Assembly: GCA_026988135.1 (NCBI GenBank)
Contig: JALSLT010000049.1
Coordinates: 1-16,910, forward strand
Reading direction: 5' to 3'
DNA from: Desulfurobacterium sp.
GTDB taxonomy: Bacteria; Aquificota; Aquificia; Desulfurobacteriales; Desulfurobacteriaceae
Length of the DNA: 16,910 nucleotides
The notes under the pieces were generated by a model. The model was not told where the DNA came from and made no database searches. It worked only from the letters and a program-made list of their open reading frames with translations. Positions 6,536 to 14,285 of the stretch are shown here, one piece after another. Position 1 is the first letter of the stretch; each line of letters starts with the position of its first letter. The translations under genes and the position numbers were made by a program.

Positions 6536-7198
6536 TTACTTAAATATGGAATCTTTGTCCGGCACATTTGTCCAATCGTTAAGAAATTTTTCAATGCCTA
6601 TATCTGTTAGCGGATGTTTTGCCAGTTGGGCGATAACTTTAAACGGTATCGTAGCAATATCCGCACCTATTAGTGCAGCTTCAAGAGTGTGTTTCGGATG
6701 TCTGATGCTTGCGACGATTATTTCAGTGGTAAAACCGTAATTGTCGTAAATTTCGGCAATTTGTGATATTACCTCCATTCCGTCGTGTCCGATATCGTCA
6801 AGTCTTCCGACAAAAGGAGATACATAGGTTGCTCCTGCTTTTGCCGCTAAAAGTGCCTGGAGGGGAGAGAATACAAGTGTTACATTGGTTTTGATGCCTT
6901 CTTCCGAGAGAATTTTTACGGCTTTTAGGCCTTCAGTTGTCATAGGAATCTTAATTACAACGTTGTTTCCCATTTTTGTAAGAATTTTAGCTTCATCAAT
7001 CATTCCTTGGGATTCAAGACTAACAACTTCAAGACTCACAGGACCGTTAACCGCTTCAAGAATCTCTTTTGCTACTTCCAAAAAAGGTTTTCCTGTTTTT
7101 GAAATTAGAGTCGGATTTGTGGTTACGCCATCTATAAGCCCAAGTTCAGAAGCTTTCTTTATTTCGGATATATCTGCAGTATCTATGAAAAATTTCAC
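6536..7198 (-). CDS. tal: Small-type transaldolase (TalC/fructose-6-phosphate aldolase family)
   Basis: This 220-residue protein is a compact class I aldolase of the TalC/FSA type. Motifs are the start MKFFIDTADISEI with Asp6, GVTTNPTLI (24-32), the Schiff-base lysine Lys83 in VVIKIPMT, NVTLVFSPLQALLAAKAG, and YVSPFVGRLDDIG. It most likely moves a three-carbon ketol unit between sugar phosphates in the non-oxidative pentose phosphate pathway. FSA activity is possible in close relatives and not excluded. The start is GTG at 7198 behind GGGAGG. It lies 17 bases after the YdjM-like gene and ends 22 bases before the GGDEF-like gene. Confidence 0.93.
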   Translation of the reverse strand: MKFFIDTADISEIKKASELGLIDGVTTNPTLISKTGKPFLEVAKEILEAVNGPVSLEVVSLESQGMIDEAKILTKMGNNVVIKIPMTTEGLKAVKILSEEGIKTNVTLVFSPLQALLAAKAGATYVSPFVGRLDDIGHDGMEVISQIAEIYDNYGFTTEIIVASIRHPKHTLEAALIGADIATIPFKVIAQLAKHPLTDIGIEKFLNDWTNVPDKDSIFK

Positions 7199-7215
7199 GC
7201 TATTCCTCCCTGATT

Positions 7216-7728
7216 TTAAAATGTTCGCAGTCCAAAATATTGTAGCACATTCTTTAAAAAAGAGATGTTTTTCCGGCCAATTAGCGTTTTGATGTTTAAA
7301 GAATCATTTTTGAGGAGTTTGACGAGAATAATAAGTAGTGTTAAGGAAACTATTATTTCCGCGATTTTTCCGCTTTTAAGCAATTTCAACGATATTCGCG
7401 GGTTATATTTTGTTGTATAAGGGATTCCAAGAGGTGTTAACATATCTAAAAGGAGATGACTCATATATCCTGCGGAGAAAGAGAGAAGATTTAACGATAA
7501 AATAGGGTGGAGGTTTTCAATATAAACAGCTCCGATTCCTATTGTTATCGGAATCAGGGGATGATGAGTGATACCTCTGTGGGCATTTAATAAGGTTCTC
7601 TTCCCTTTTGGAAACCCTTTTTTTATATCTATATCGGGTATAACCGAGCCTATGGCAGCAGGAATAACAGGGAGGTGAAAAAACAGGGATACAATAACTC
7701 CACCAATTATATGCGTTCCTGTTGTCAT
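7216..7728 (-). CDS. YdjM/DUF457-family membrane-bound metal-dependent hydrolase
   Basis: This 170-residue membrane protein carries the conserved metal-ligand pattern of the YdjM family (LexA-binding, inner membrane-associated putative hydrolase): His6 in THIIGG, IPDIDI (30-35), HRGITHHP (50-57) and GYMSHLLLDMLTPLGI (88-102) with His91 and Asp95. Hydrophobic helices are visible around 8-30, 58-76, 80-98 and 122-140. The ATG at 7728 overlaps the stop of the upstream hydrolase gene as ATGA, implying translational coupling. The family's substrate is not established. In E. coli ydjM is part of the SOS response. The C-terminal ~30 residues are basic and not family-specific. Confidence 0.85.
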   Translation of the reverse strand: MTTGTHIIGGVIVSLFFHLPVIPAAIGSVIPDIDIKKGFPKGKRTLLNAHRGITHHPLIPITIGIGAVYIENLHPILSLNLLSFSAGYMSHLLLDMLTPLGIPYTTKYNPRISLKLLKSGKIAEIIVSLTLLIILVKLLKNDSLNIKTLIGRKNISFLKNVLQYFGLRTF

Positions 7729-8366
7729 CCTAAAAGTTCTCTTATGAAAGGGTTATCTATAAGTTCTTCTTTAACTGTTGTGTTTGGTCCGTGTCCCGGG
7801 ATGATTGTTGTATCTTTTTTTAATTGTTCAAGGAGTTTTATTATGGAGCTTTTCAGTGTTTCATAATCGCTACCGGGAAGATCGTACCTTCCTATACTTC
7901 CTTTAAATATAAGATCTCCTACTATTACGAAGTTGTTTTCCTTATTGTACAGGGATATGCTTCCGGGAGAATGCCCGGGTGTATGATAGATGTGAAATTC
8001 GGAATTTCCTAATGTGAGGATATCCCCTTCTTCAATTGTAAGGTCAGGTCCGGGAGAGTATTCTGCACCTATACTTTTCCCAAAATCCGTTTCTATCCAT
8101 CGATTGATGGTTTTTGCCGTTTTCGGGTGCATCGTTAGTTTTGCATGAGGAAAAGAGAGTTTAGCCCATGCGTTTTTAGCGGTATGGTCAGGGTGTTCGT
8201 GGGTGTTGATAATGTATTTGATAGTTAAGTCGTTTTTGTCAACTTCTAATAGAATATCGTCAAGTTCTCCCGCAGGGTCAACAACTAATCCTTCTTTGCT
8301 AATCTCATCAAAAACCAAAAGGGTATTTACGGTGAGCATTCCCGAAGGAAATATTTTAATTTTCAT
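7725..8366 (-). CDS. Metallo-beta-lactamase fold hydrolase, glyoxalase II-like
   Basis: This 213-residue MBL-fold hydrolase has a complete dinuclear metal site: THEHPDH (55-61), His132 in TPGHSPGS, Asp151 in VGDLIFKGSIGR, and His192 in IPGHGPNT. Short MBL proteins of this glyoxalase II-like class hydrolyse thioesters such as S-lactoylglutathione or related compounds, but the substrate cannot be read from the sequence and many relatives are uncharacterised. The ATG at 8366 follows GGAGGAGGG. It overlaps the end of the NYN-domain gene by 11 bases, and the next gene by 4, so it lies in a tightly coupled group. Confidence 0.92.
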   Translation of the reverse strand: MKIKIFPSGMLTVNTLLVFDEISKEGLVVDPAGELDDILLEVDKNDLTIKYIINTHEHPDHTAKNAWAKLSFPHAKLTMHPKTAKTINRWIETDFGKSIGAEYSPGPDLTIEEGDILTLGNSEFHIYHTPGHSPGSISLYNKENNFVIVGDLIFKGSIGRYDLPGSDYETLKSSIIKLLEQLKKDTTIIPGHGPNTTVKEELIDNPFIRELLG

Positions 8367-8913
8367 GGTCGCCCTCCTCCAGAACTATAAATTCCGAAAC
8401 TTCTATTAAATCTATGTATTCGTTTGCTGCCGGTATAATTTCTTTGGCTGTTATTGCTTTAAAGGAGATAACCTCTACTTTTATCCCTTTTGCTTTCAGA
8501 AAATTAACCAGGTCAACAAAATCGCCGTCACCACTCATGATAACAGCTACGTCTATTTTTCCCGATTCTGCCATAGCTATTGCATCTATTGCAATTCCCA
8601 TATCCCAGTCTGCTTTGTATTCCACTTTATCCCAACTGTAAAATTTTTTAGGTTGTTTAAGTTTGATTTCGTATCCCAAACTTTTTAGGACATAGAGAAA
8701 ACTTCCTTGGTTTACATTATCAAGGTCAACAAGGTATGCTATGGCTCTGAAAAGTTTTCTTCCTCTTACGGCTATTTCCAAAAGTCTTTTGAAATCTATT
8801 TTCTTTTTCAGAGAGTTTTTTGCTCCGTAATATAGGTTTTGCATATCGACAAATACGGCAACGTTCAAGTGGCTAAAGACCTTATCCCTTTCCATTATGT
8901 CATTTGCTTTCAC
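8356..8913 (-). CDS. NYN-domain (LabA/DUF88, PIN-like) protein
   Basis: This 185-residue NYN-domain protein has a PIN-like fold with the acidic cluster expected for metal-dependent RNA cleavage: FVDMQN (Asp23, Asn26), KADWDMGIAIDAI (Asp102, Asp104, Asp110) and IMSGDGDFVDLV (Asp129, Asp131, Asp134). Family members are putative RNases or regulators, such as cyanobacterial LabA. The target here is unknown. The start is GTG at 8913, with AAAGGAG a few bases upstream. An internal ATG six codons on is the alternative. It overlaps the end of the CDF gene by 14 bases and the MBL gene by 11, which implies coupled translation. Confidence 0.88.
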   Translation of the reverse strand: MKANDIMERDKVFSHLNVAVFVDMQNLYYGAKNSLKKKIDFKRLLEIAVRGRKLFRAIAYLVDLDNVNQGSFLYVLKSLGYEIKLKQPKKFYSWDKVEYKADWDMGIAIDAIAMAESGKIDVAVIMSGDGDFVDLVNFLKAKGIKVEVISFKAITAKEIIPAANEYIDLIEVSEFIVLEEGDHEN

Positions 8914-10156
8914 TTTCTGCTCCTTTTTCGAAATTTTTTAGAAGGTTGAGAGCGTTTTCATACCGAAGTTTTCTTTCTATGGCAAGTTCCAAAATCCGAT
9001 ACGGATTGTATGGCTTATCTATCAGGGCGACTTTTATTCTGTTTTCGGCCATAGCATATAGAACGCCTTTGTGTGTTGGAGGGGATAGAAGAGCAATGCA
9101 TGATACCTTTTTTGATTTTAAAAATTCTACAAGTTCAACACCTCTGCTTTTTTTAATATATTTAACAGGGTTCGGGTAAATTTTAGCTTCTTCTACGAGG
9201 TTCTTTTTTTCATCCGTTTTTCCTATGAAAATGTAGTTACATTCACAAAATTTTTTACTTATACAGTTTTCTTTATCAAGAGGTATTGCAATTACTTTCT
9301 TTGTCGATTCATAAGGTTCCGGATGGATTATCACTTTTTCTACAAACGGGACTTCATCTTTTATCTTTTCCTCTATCTCATCTATTATATGATGGACTTT
9401 TTCCAGGGAGTCGGAATCGACAGCTATTTCCGATTCGATAAATATATAACTCCCCGAATTTCGACCTTTTAAAGAGTTGATTTTTATTACTGTTGGAAAA
9501 GAAAGAATTATCTCTTTTATTTTTTGGAGAGTTTCATTGTCTATTGAGGCATCCAAGAGTACCTTTAAGGAGTCTGAGAGAATTTCGAATCCGGAGTGAA
9601 AAATAAATAGAACGATGATTAGAGTTGCTAATTTTTCAAGGAATGGAAAACCAAAATAGTTCGCAAATATGCCGAACAAAACGACTATAGAGCTTAACGT
9701 ATCTGTTTTTATGTGTTCTGCATCTGCTATTAAGCTTGGGGAGTTTAATTCTTTTCCTTTTTTTCTTTCATATCCGGAAAACAGAAATGTGATTATTATG
9801 GATAGAATTATGGCGGTTATTGCCATTGAGAGATTTGTTATTTTCTTTGTTTCATGTGAAAATATGGTGTATCTTAATATTTCGTATCCGGCAAGGAATA
9901 TGGCAAATGCACTTATGATTGCTACAAGGTTTTCAACTTTATAAAGTCCGTATGGAAACTTCGAGTTCTTTTTGTTGGCTATTTTGATTCCAGCATAAAC
10001 GGATATTGCTGCGGCAAGGTCTGATAGGGAGTGGATCGCATCGGCTATTAGAGTTGTCGCTCCTGATAGAAGTCCGGCTATAAGTTTTATGGTAAATAGT
10101 AGTAGGTTAACTAAAATTGAGATGAAAGCGACTTTGTCTTTTTTCGTAAAAAACAT
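8900..10156 (-). CDS. Cation diffusion facilitator fused to a NifX/NifB-type (FeMo-co binding-like) domain
   Basis: This 418-residue protein has a CDF efflux core at about 1-200 with six membrane helices. The paired metal-site motifs are HxxxD in helix 2 (His42, Asp46) and HxxxD in helix 5 (His148, Asp152), the pattern usual for zinc or similar divalent cations. A cytoplasmic ferredoxin-like CDF C-terminal domain follows (about 205-282). The extra ~110 residues from about 287 (KKVIAIPLD, then a Cys-rich CISKKFCECNYIFIG, then GVELVEFLKSKKV, ending in helices) match the outline of the dinitrogenase iron-molybdenum cofactor binding domain, also seen as a tail on some CDF proteins. The tail may sense a metal or cofactor. 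The ATG at 10156 follows AAGGAG. It lies 23 bases after herA. Confidence 0.88.
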   Translation of the reverse strand: MFFTKKDKVAFISILVNLLLFTIKLIAGLLSGATTLIADAIHSLSDLAAAISVYAGIKIANKKNSKFPYGLYKVENLVAIISAFAIFLAGYEILRYTIFSHETKKITNLSMAITAIILSIIITFLFSGYERKKGKELNSPSLIADAEHIKTDTLSSIVVLFGIFANYFGFPFLEKLATLIIVLFIFHSGFEILSDSLKVLLDASIDNETLQKIKEIILSFPTVIKINSLKGRNSGSYIFIESEIAVDSDSLEKVHHIIDEIEEKIKDEVPFVEKVIIHPEPYESTKKVIAIPLDKENCISKKFCECNYIFIGKTDEKKNLVEEAKIYPNPVKYIKKSRGVELVEFLKSKKVSCIALLSPPTHKGVLYAMAENRIKVALIDKPYNPYRILELAIERKLRYENALNLLKNFEKGAESESK

Positions 10157-10179
10157 CTATTGGTCTCCTTATATCGGAT

Positions 10180-11706
10180 TCATTCATCGTCAAAGTTCAT
10201 AAGGTAATTCATCTCTTCTTCTATTTCTTTACTCTTTTTTGCAATTTCCTGCCATTCTTTAACTGCGCTTCTGTCGGTTCCAGATTTTTTGCTTTTTGCA
10301 AAATCTATTTTTACAAGAGCGGGAACGCCTATCATTTTTCCCATTACGAGAGCTTCTCCGATATTTAGTGAGGGGAGCTGTTCGACAAGTTCACTACTTA
10401 ATGATTCAGCTGCTTGCTGAACATGGCGTTGGTCCCCGGGCTCTACAAGTTTAAGTATTATCATGTTGTTAGCCTGGGAAAGTGTATTGGAATCGAGTGA
10501 TTTTGGCCGTTGACTTACAAGGCAAAGTCCCAGTCCGAATTTTCTGCCTTCTCGTGCGATTCTCGATATCCAATATTTTGATTTTGTGTTTATGGTGGAG
10601 GAGGCTAGTATGTGGGCTTCTTCCAATATTGTTAGTATCGGAAATTTAAGTCCTTCTTTGTGTCCGTGTATGAATTTTTTTCTTTTTTCGAGTAGATTTC
10701 TCAATACATGGCTGACAATAATATCCGCAACTTTTTCATCTACTTGTGATAGGTCTATTACGTTAAGCATTCCGGGGTCTATCTGTTTGACTATCGGTTT
10801 TTGGAATAGGTCAAATAGTTCCTGGTAGGATTCTTTTGCATCTTCAACTTTGTTTATAACTCCGACTATGGAGCGTTTTTCATCTCTTATATCGGGATCT
10901 TCAACTGCTTTTTCTTTAAAAACTTCAAGTTCTGATAATAGTCTTTCCCAAAAACTATTTGTCGAGGCTATTCCGTTTGCTATCTCTTCCGCGGTAGTTC
11001 TGAATGCACGTTTAAGGTATTTGTCCTGAATGAATGCGTTGTCATCAACGTTTGCAAATTGTCTAAATTCTTTATAGCTAAGGTTTATAGGGTTAAGTTT
11101 TAGTTCTAATCTTTTGACGACACTTTTTCCGTTTCTTTTAAATTCAAAATTGAGATACTCTCCGTGCATATCAAAAACCAGAATTGTTCCATGCTTTTTA
11201 AGGATTCCCTCTATGGCAACCGAAACGGTGTTTGATTTTCCTCCTCCTGTGATTGCAAGTACTGCAAGGTGCCGGCTAACTATCTGGTCTATGTCGATAT
11301 AGACATTGACGTCGGGTCTTGTTAGGAGTGTTCCGAGTTTTAATTTTTTTCCGTCATCTTTTCCAAAAACTTCTTCCAGGCTTTTTTTCGATGCCGGGAA
11401 TACATCTGTTCCCGGTGGTGGAGGAGTTCTTGGAATAAACATCTTTTTATCAACATCGCCTAATAACGTTATTTTTCCTATATAGGAATTGAACCCTTCC
11501 GATAAATTTTTTAGCTTGTCCAGGTCTTTAAATTCATAATTTTCGTTAACGGCTCTGTTTATGCATGTTATTTCCTTAACGAATCCGAGGGTTTTATGTT
11601 CACCGTACTTCAGTTCAACATAGTCTCCCAACCGAACGTTACCGCTACTTAGGAAAGTAACTTCTTTTGTGGTTGATTGTCCTATGCATATTCCGGTCTT
11701 TTCCAT
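10180..11706 (-). CDS. herA: HerA-like hexameric ATPase (DNA translocase family)
   Basis: This 508-residue protein has the HerA/FtsK-type layout: an N-terminal HAS beta-barrel-like region (about 1-90), then a RecA-like ATPase core. Motifs are Walker A ITGGGKSNT (152-160, Lys157), FDMHGEY (178-184) characteristic of HerA, Walker B LTILEEAH (358-365), REGRKFG (385-391), and the sensor VSQRPKSLD (397-405). Archaeal HerA works with the NurA nuclease in double-strand break end resection, and bacterial relatives also act in defence systems with other nucleases. No nurA gene is in this window. The neighbouring NYN protein is the only nuclease-like candidate nearby. The start is ATG at 11706 with GGAG upstream. 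It lies 50 bases downstream of the kinase gene. Confidence 0.88.
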   Translation of the reverse strand: MEKTGICIGQSTTKEVTFLSSGNVRLGDYVELKYGEHKTLGFVKEITCINRAVNENYEFKDLDKLKNLSEGFNSYIGKITLLGDVDKKMFIPRTPPPPGTDVFPASKKSLEEVFGKDDGKKLKLGTLLTRPDVNVYIDIDQIVSRHLAVLAITGGGKSNTVSVAIEGILKKHGTILVFDMHGEYLNFEFKRNGKSVVKRLELKLNPINLSYKEFRQFANVDDNAFIQDKYLKRAFRTTAEEIANGIASTNSFWERLLSELEVFKEKAVEDPDIRDEKRSIVGVINKVEDAKESYQELFDLFQKPIVKQIDPGMLNVIDLSQVDEKVADIIVSHVLRNLLEKRKKFIHGHKEGLKFPILTILEEAHILASSTINTKSKYWISRIAREGRKFGLGLCLVSQRPKSLDSNTLSQANNMIILKLVEPGDQRHVQQAAESLSSELVEQLPSLNIGEALVMGKMIGVPALVKIDFAKSKKSGTDRSAVKEWQEIAKKSKEIEEEMNYLMNFDDE

Positions 11707-11756
11707 GCTGTCTCCATGATTTTGTGCCTATGAGTTTTAAAGATAGTCGATGTTTG

Positions 11757-14105
11757 TCATTTTGTGTTATCTTTTCTCTTTTTAAAATCGGCATTTTTTA
11801 GCTTTGAGGCATAAGATAAGGCTTTGCATAATTGAGCGAAGTCAACCGGTTTTACCAGATAACCGTCTGCTCCCGCTTTTATGGCTTTTTCTTCAGAATC
11901 TCTAAAAGCATCAGCCGTAAGCATAAATATAGGGGTATTGTTGCCTTTTCCTCTTATCTCTTTTATGGCCGTTAGTCCGTCCATGACAGGCATTTTTAGG
12001 TCCATAAGGACAAGGTCAAATTCTTCTTTTTCAACTACGTCCACCGCTTTTTTGCCGTTGTCTACTATCAGGATGTTTTCGATACTGAATTTTTTTCTTA
12101 GTAGTTCTCTTATGAAAATCTGGTTTACTATTATGTCTTCCGCTATGAGAACCTTTAAGTTTTTATCTATGTTTTCACATTCCATATCCGATAATGCTTT
12201 TTGCTGTGCTTGAGCTTTGGCTTTTTTAAGTGTGAAAAGGATATAGAATGTCGAACCTTTTCCCGGGATACTGTCAATCCAAGCATCACCGCCCATGATG
12301 TTGGCAAGTTTTTTCGTTATGAATAGTCCGAGCCCCGTACCTTCCATTTTCTTTGTGTTTTTGTTTTTAACCTGAGAGAACGGCTTGAAAAGCAGAGGCT
12401 GTTTTTCGTAAGGGACGCCTATTCCGGTATCTTTTACATAGAAAAGGAGCTTATAAGATTCACCTTCATCTTTGATTTTTTTAATGCCAACTTCTATGAA
12501 CCCTTTTTCGGTAAATTTTGAGGCGTTCGATAAAAGATTGAAGAATATCTGTTTGATTCTTTTTTCATCTCCCTCTACCCAGAGTTCTTTTTCAGGGAAG
12601 TTAAATTTTAAAGTTATTTCGTCTTTTAAATTGGAAGAAAGGGCGAAAGCAGTATCTTTGACAACTTTGATAATGTCTATAGGTTCTGTGTAAAGTTCTA
12701 TCTGTTCCGCCTGTATTTTTGCAACGTCAAGGATGTCGTTTACAAGGCTTAAAAGCTGTTTTGCACTTGAGAGAGCGAGTTCTACATATTCTCTGTCTTT
12801 TGGGGAAAGAGTTTCGGAGTTATTTAAAAGACCTAAAAATCCGATAATTCCGTTAAGGGGCGTTCTTATATCGTGAGAGATGGTAGCAAGGAAAATTTTT
12901 TGACTGGATAGAGCATTAAGAAGAGAAATAGCCATGCTTTCCAGAGATTTTGCGATTTGGTGAAGGAAATCGGGTATTTTCGAGTAGTCTATTCTGTATG
13001 GGATAAAAGTTTTTCCATTTCTTATGGCTTTTGCCGTTTCACTTCGGAATTTGTCTATCTCGTTTGCTGCTACCATTGTTTCATCTTTCAGTTTTCTTAA
13101 AGTGCCGTATATTTCCTTATATATTCCTTGGTTATCTGCTGGGATGATACAGATATGTCTCCTTTCGCAGGTTTCGCAATTTTTGAGTTCCTTGAAGCAC
13201 TCTATCCACCTTAAGGTTGTGTGAGCTCCTTCGGCCCACTTTTCCGAAATTGTGTTTAGTAGTTCTCCTATCTCTTTCCATTTTCCTTCAAGGTCATCCG
13301 TTTGCACTTTTGAGATTTTCCCAGCTCGAAAGTTTTGAAGCATCGTTTTTATTCTTCCCAGAAGAGAGAATATCAATTGAGATGTTTCCTCTGCTGCAAT
13401 AAATGCTTTTCCTATTTCATCATTCGTTTTATATTTGTCCGAAAGTTTTGGCAGTTTGCAGAATTTTCCCGTGGGGATGCTTGATATTGCACGGGAAAGT
13501 TTTTCTATCTTTTTTGAAACGTTAAAGAGCATTAGTGCTATGAGAAGATATACGGCGGTGCCTGCAAATATGAATCCTATCTGAAGATAGTAAAAAAGGT
13601 ATCTTTCACTACTTTCTCTAAGTTCGGATAATAATTGATTTAAAACTCCCTTTATCTCCATACTTTTCTTATTTAGAATTTCCGGAGATACTTCTTTCTT
13701 CATTAACTGACGAAACTGCTCCCATTGTTTCTCCACTTTATTTAATTTCAAGGAATATTCTTTGTCTTTGCCGATGGCTTTGATTTCATAAGTTCGGAAA
13801 AGTATGCGTTTTTCCGATTCATCTGGAACTAAAACAAACCCCCCGTTTTGTAGAGATTTTAAGTTTATTTCAAATTCGTTTATGTTTTGCTTGAACTCCC
13901 TTTCAACTTTTCCGGTGATACCGTTTTTCAAAAAGGTGTAGTTTCTGAGAGTTTTTTCAAGAATGTACTTTTCTGCACTAACCACTTCTATGGTGTTATC
14001 TATTCTCTCCCGTATTCTCATTCCGATGATTCCTGTAGCTGCGGCGAGGAATCCGAAGAGTCCCATTATCGTAAGAAGAGCTATAAACTTTGTTTTCAGT
14101 TTCAT
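11757..14105 (-). CDS. Membrane-bound hybrid histidine kinase with receiver domain
   Basis: This 782-residue hybrid sensor kinase has membrane helices at about 7-28 and 172-195 around an extracytoplasmic helical sensor region. A HAMP-like stretch (about 196-250, NDEIGKAF) follows, then a cytoplasmic segment with four cysteines (Cys303, 310, 313, 319). The HisKA domain has the phospho-accepting His411 in ATISHDIRTPLNG. The HATPase domain has an N box with Asn523 and Asn527, DTGIGVP (559-565) and GTGLGL (589-594). The C-terminal receiver domain has Asp702 in LMDLKMPVMDG, Thr730 and Lys752. There is no DNA-binding output domain, so a separate HPt protein or regulator is needed and none is in view. 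The ATG at 14105 follows GGAGAAAAC. It heads the minus-strand run. Confidence 0.93.
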   Translation of the reverse strand: MKLKTKFIALLTIMGLFGFLAAATGIIGMRIRERIDNTIEVVSAEKYILEKTLRNYTFLKNGITGKVEREFKQNINEFEINLKSLQNGGFVLVPDESEKRILFRTYEIKAIGKDKEYSLKLNKVEKQWEQFRQLMKKEVSPEILNKKSMEIKGVLNQLLSELRESSERYLFYYLQIGFIFAGTAVYLLIALMLFNVSKKIEKLSRAISSIPTGKFCKLPKLSDKYKTNDEIGKAFIAAEETSQLIFSLLGRIKTMLQNFRAGKISKVQTDDLEGKWKEIGELLNTISEKWAEGAHTTLRWIECFKELKNCETCERRHICIIPADNQGIYKEIYGTLRKLKDETMVAANEIDKFRSETAKAIRNGKTFIPYRIDYSKIPDFLHQIAKSLESMAISLLNALSSQKIFLATISHDIRTPLNGIIGFLGLLNNSETLSPKDREYVELALSSAKQLLSLVNDILDVAKIQAEQIELYTEPIDIIKVVKDTAFALSSNLKDEITLKFNFPEKELWVEGDEKRIKQIFFNLLSNASKFTEKGFIEVGIKKIKDEGESYKLLFYVKDTGIGVPYEKQPLLFKPFSQVKNKNTKKMEGTGLGLFITKKLANIMGGDAWIDSIPGKGSTFYILFTLKKAKAQAQQKALSDMECENIDKNLKVLIAEDIIVNQIFIRELLRKKFSIENILIVDNGKKAVDVVEKEEFDLVLMDLKMPVMDGLTAIKEIRGKGNNTPIFMLTADAFRDSEEKAIKAGADGYLVKPVDFAQLCKALSYASKLKNADFKKRKDNTK

Positions 14106-14138
14106 CGTTTTCTCCAGGATTCTAAACTTTCACTGTAA

Positions 14139-14168
14139 ATTTTAATTTATATCAGATGTTACTGCCAA
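14139..14168 (-). promoter_or_regulatory. Candidate sigma70-like promoter of the hybrid kinase operon
   Basis: On the minus strand TTGGCA (14163-14168) and TAAAAT (14139-14144) are 18 bases apart. They lie about 33 bases upstream of the kinase ATG at 14105. Confidence 0.5.
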
Positions 14169-14175
14169 AGAGGAG

Positions 14176-14201
14176 TTTTATCTGGAAAATAGCAGATAAA
14201 A
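14176..14201. repeat. Perfect 9-bp inverted repeat in the divergent kinase/leuD region
   Basis: TTTTATCTG (14176-14184) and CAGATAAAA (14193-14201) form a perfect palindrome around an 8-base spacer. It sits immediately upstream of the -35 box of the kinase promoter and about 85 bases before the leuD start. No T run follows it on the plus strand, so it looks more like an operator or leader hairpin than a terminator. Confidence 0.6.
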
Positions 14202-14285
14202 ACCATATATTCTTCTGCAATTGTAACGTTTGTTAAAATTTCCGTTGATTTATATTGTGATTTAATAATTTCAAGGAGGATTGAA

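Noticed and set aside
6514..6594. N-terminal extension of the GGDEF-like protein from an upstream ATG
   Set aside because: The extension overlaps the end of the transaldolase gene and includes its ribosome-site region in translation (CREGGE). The ATG at 6513 has a strong purine run at the right distance.
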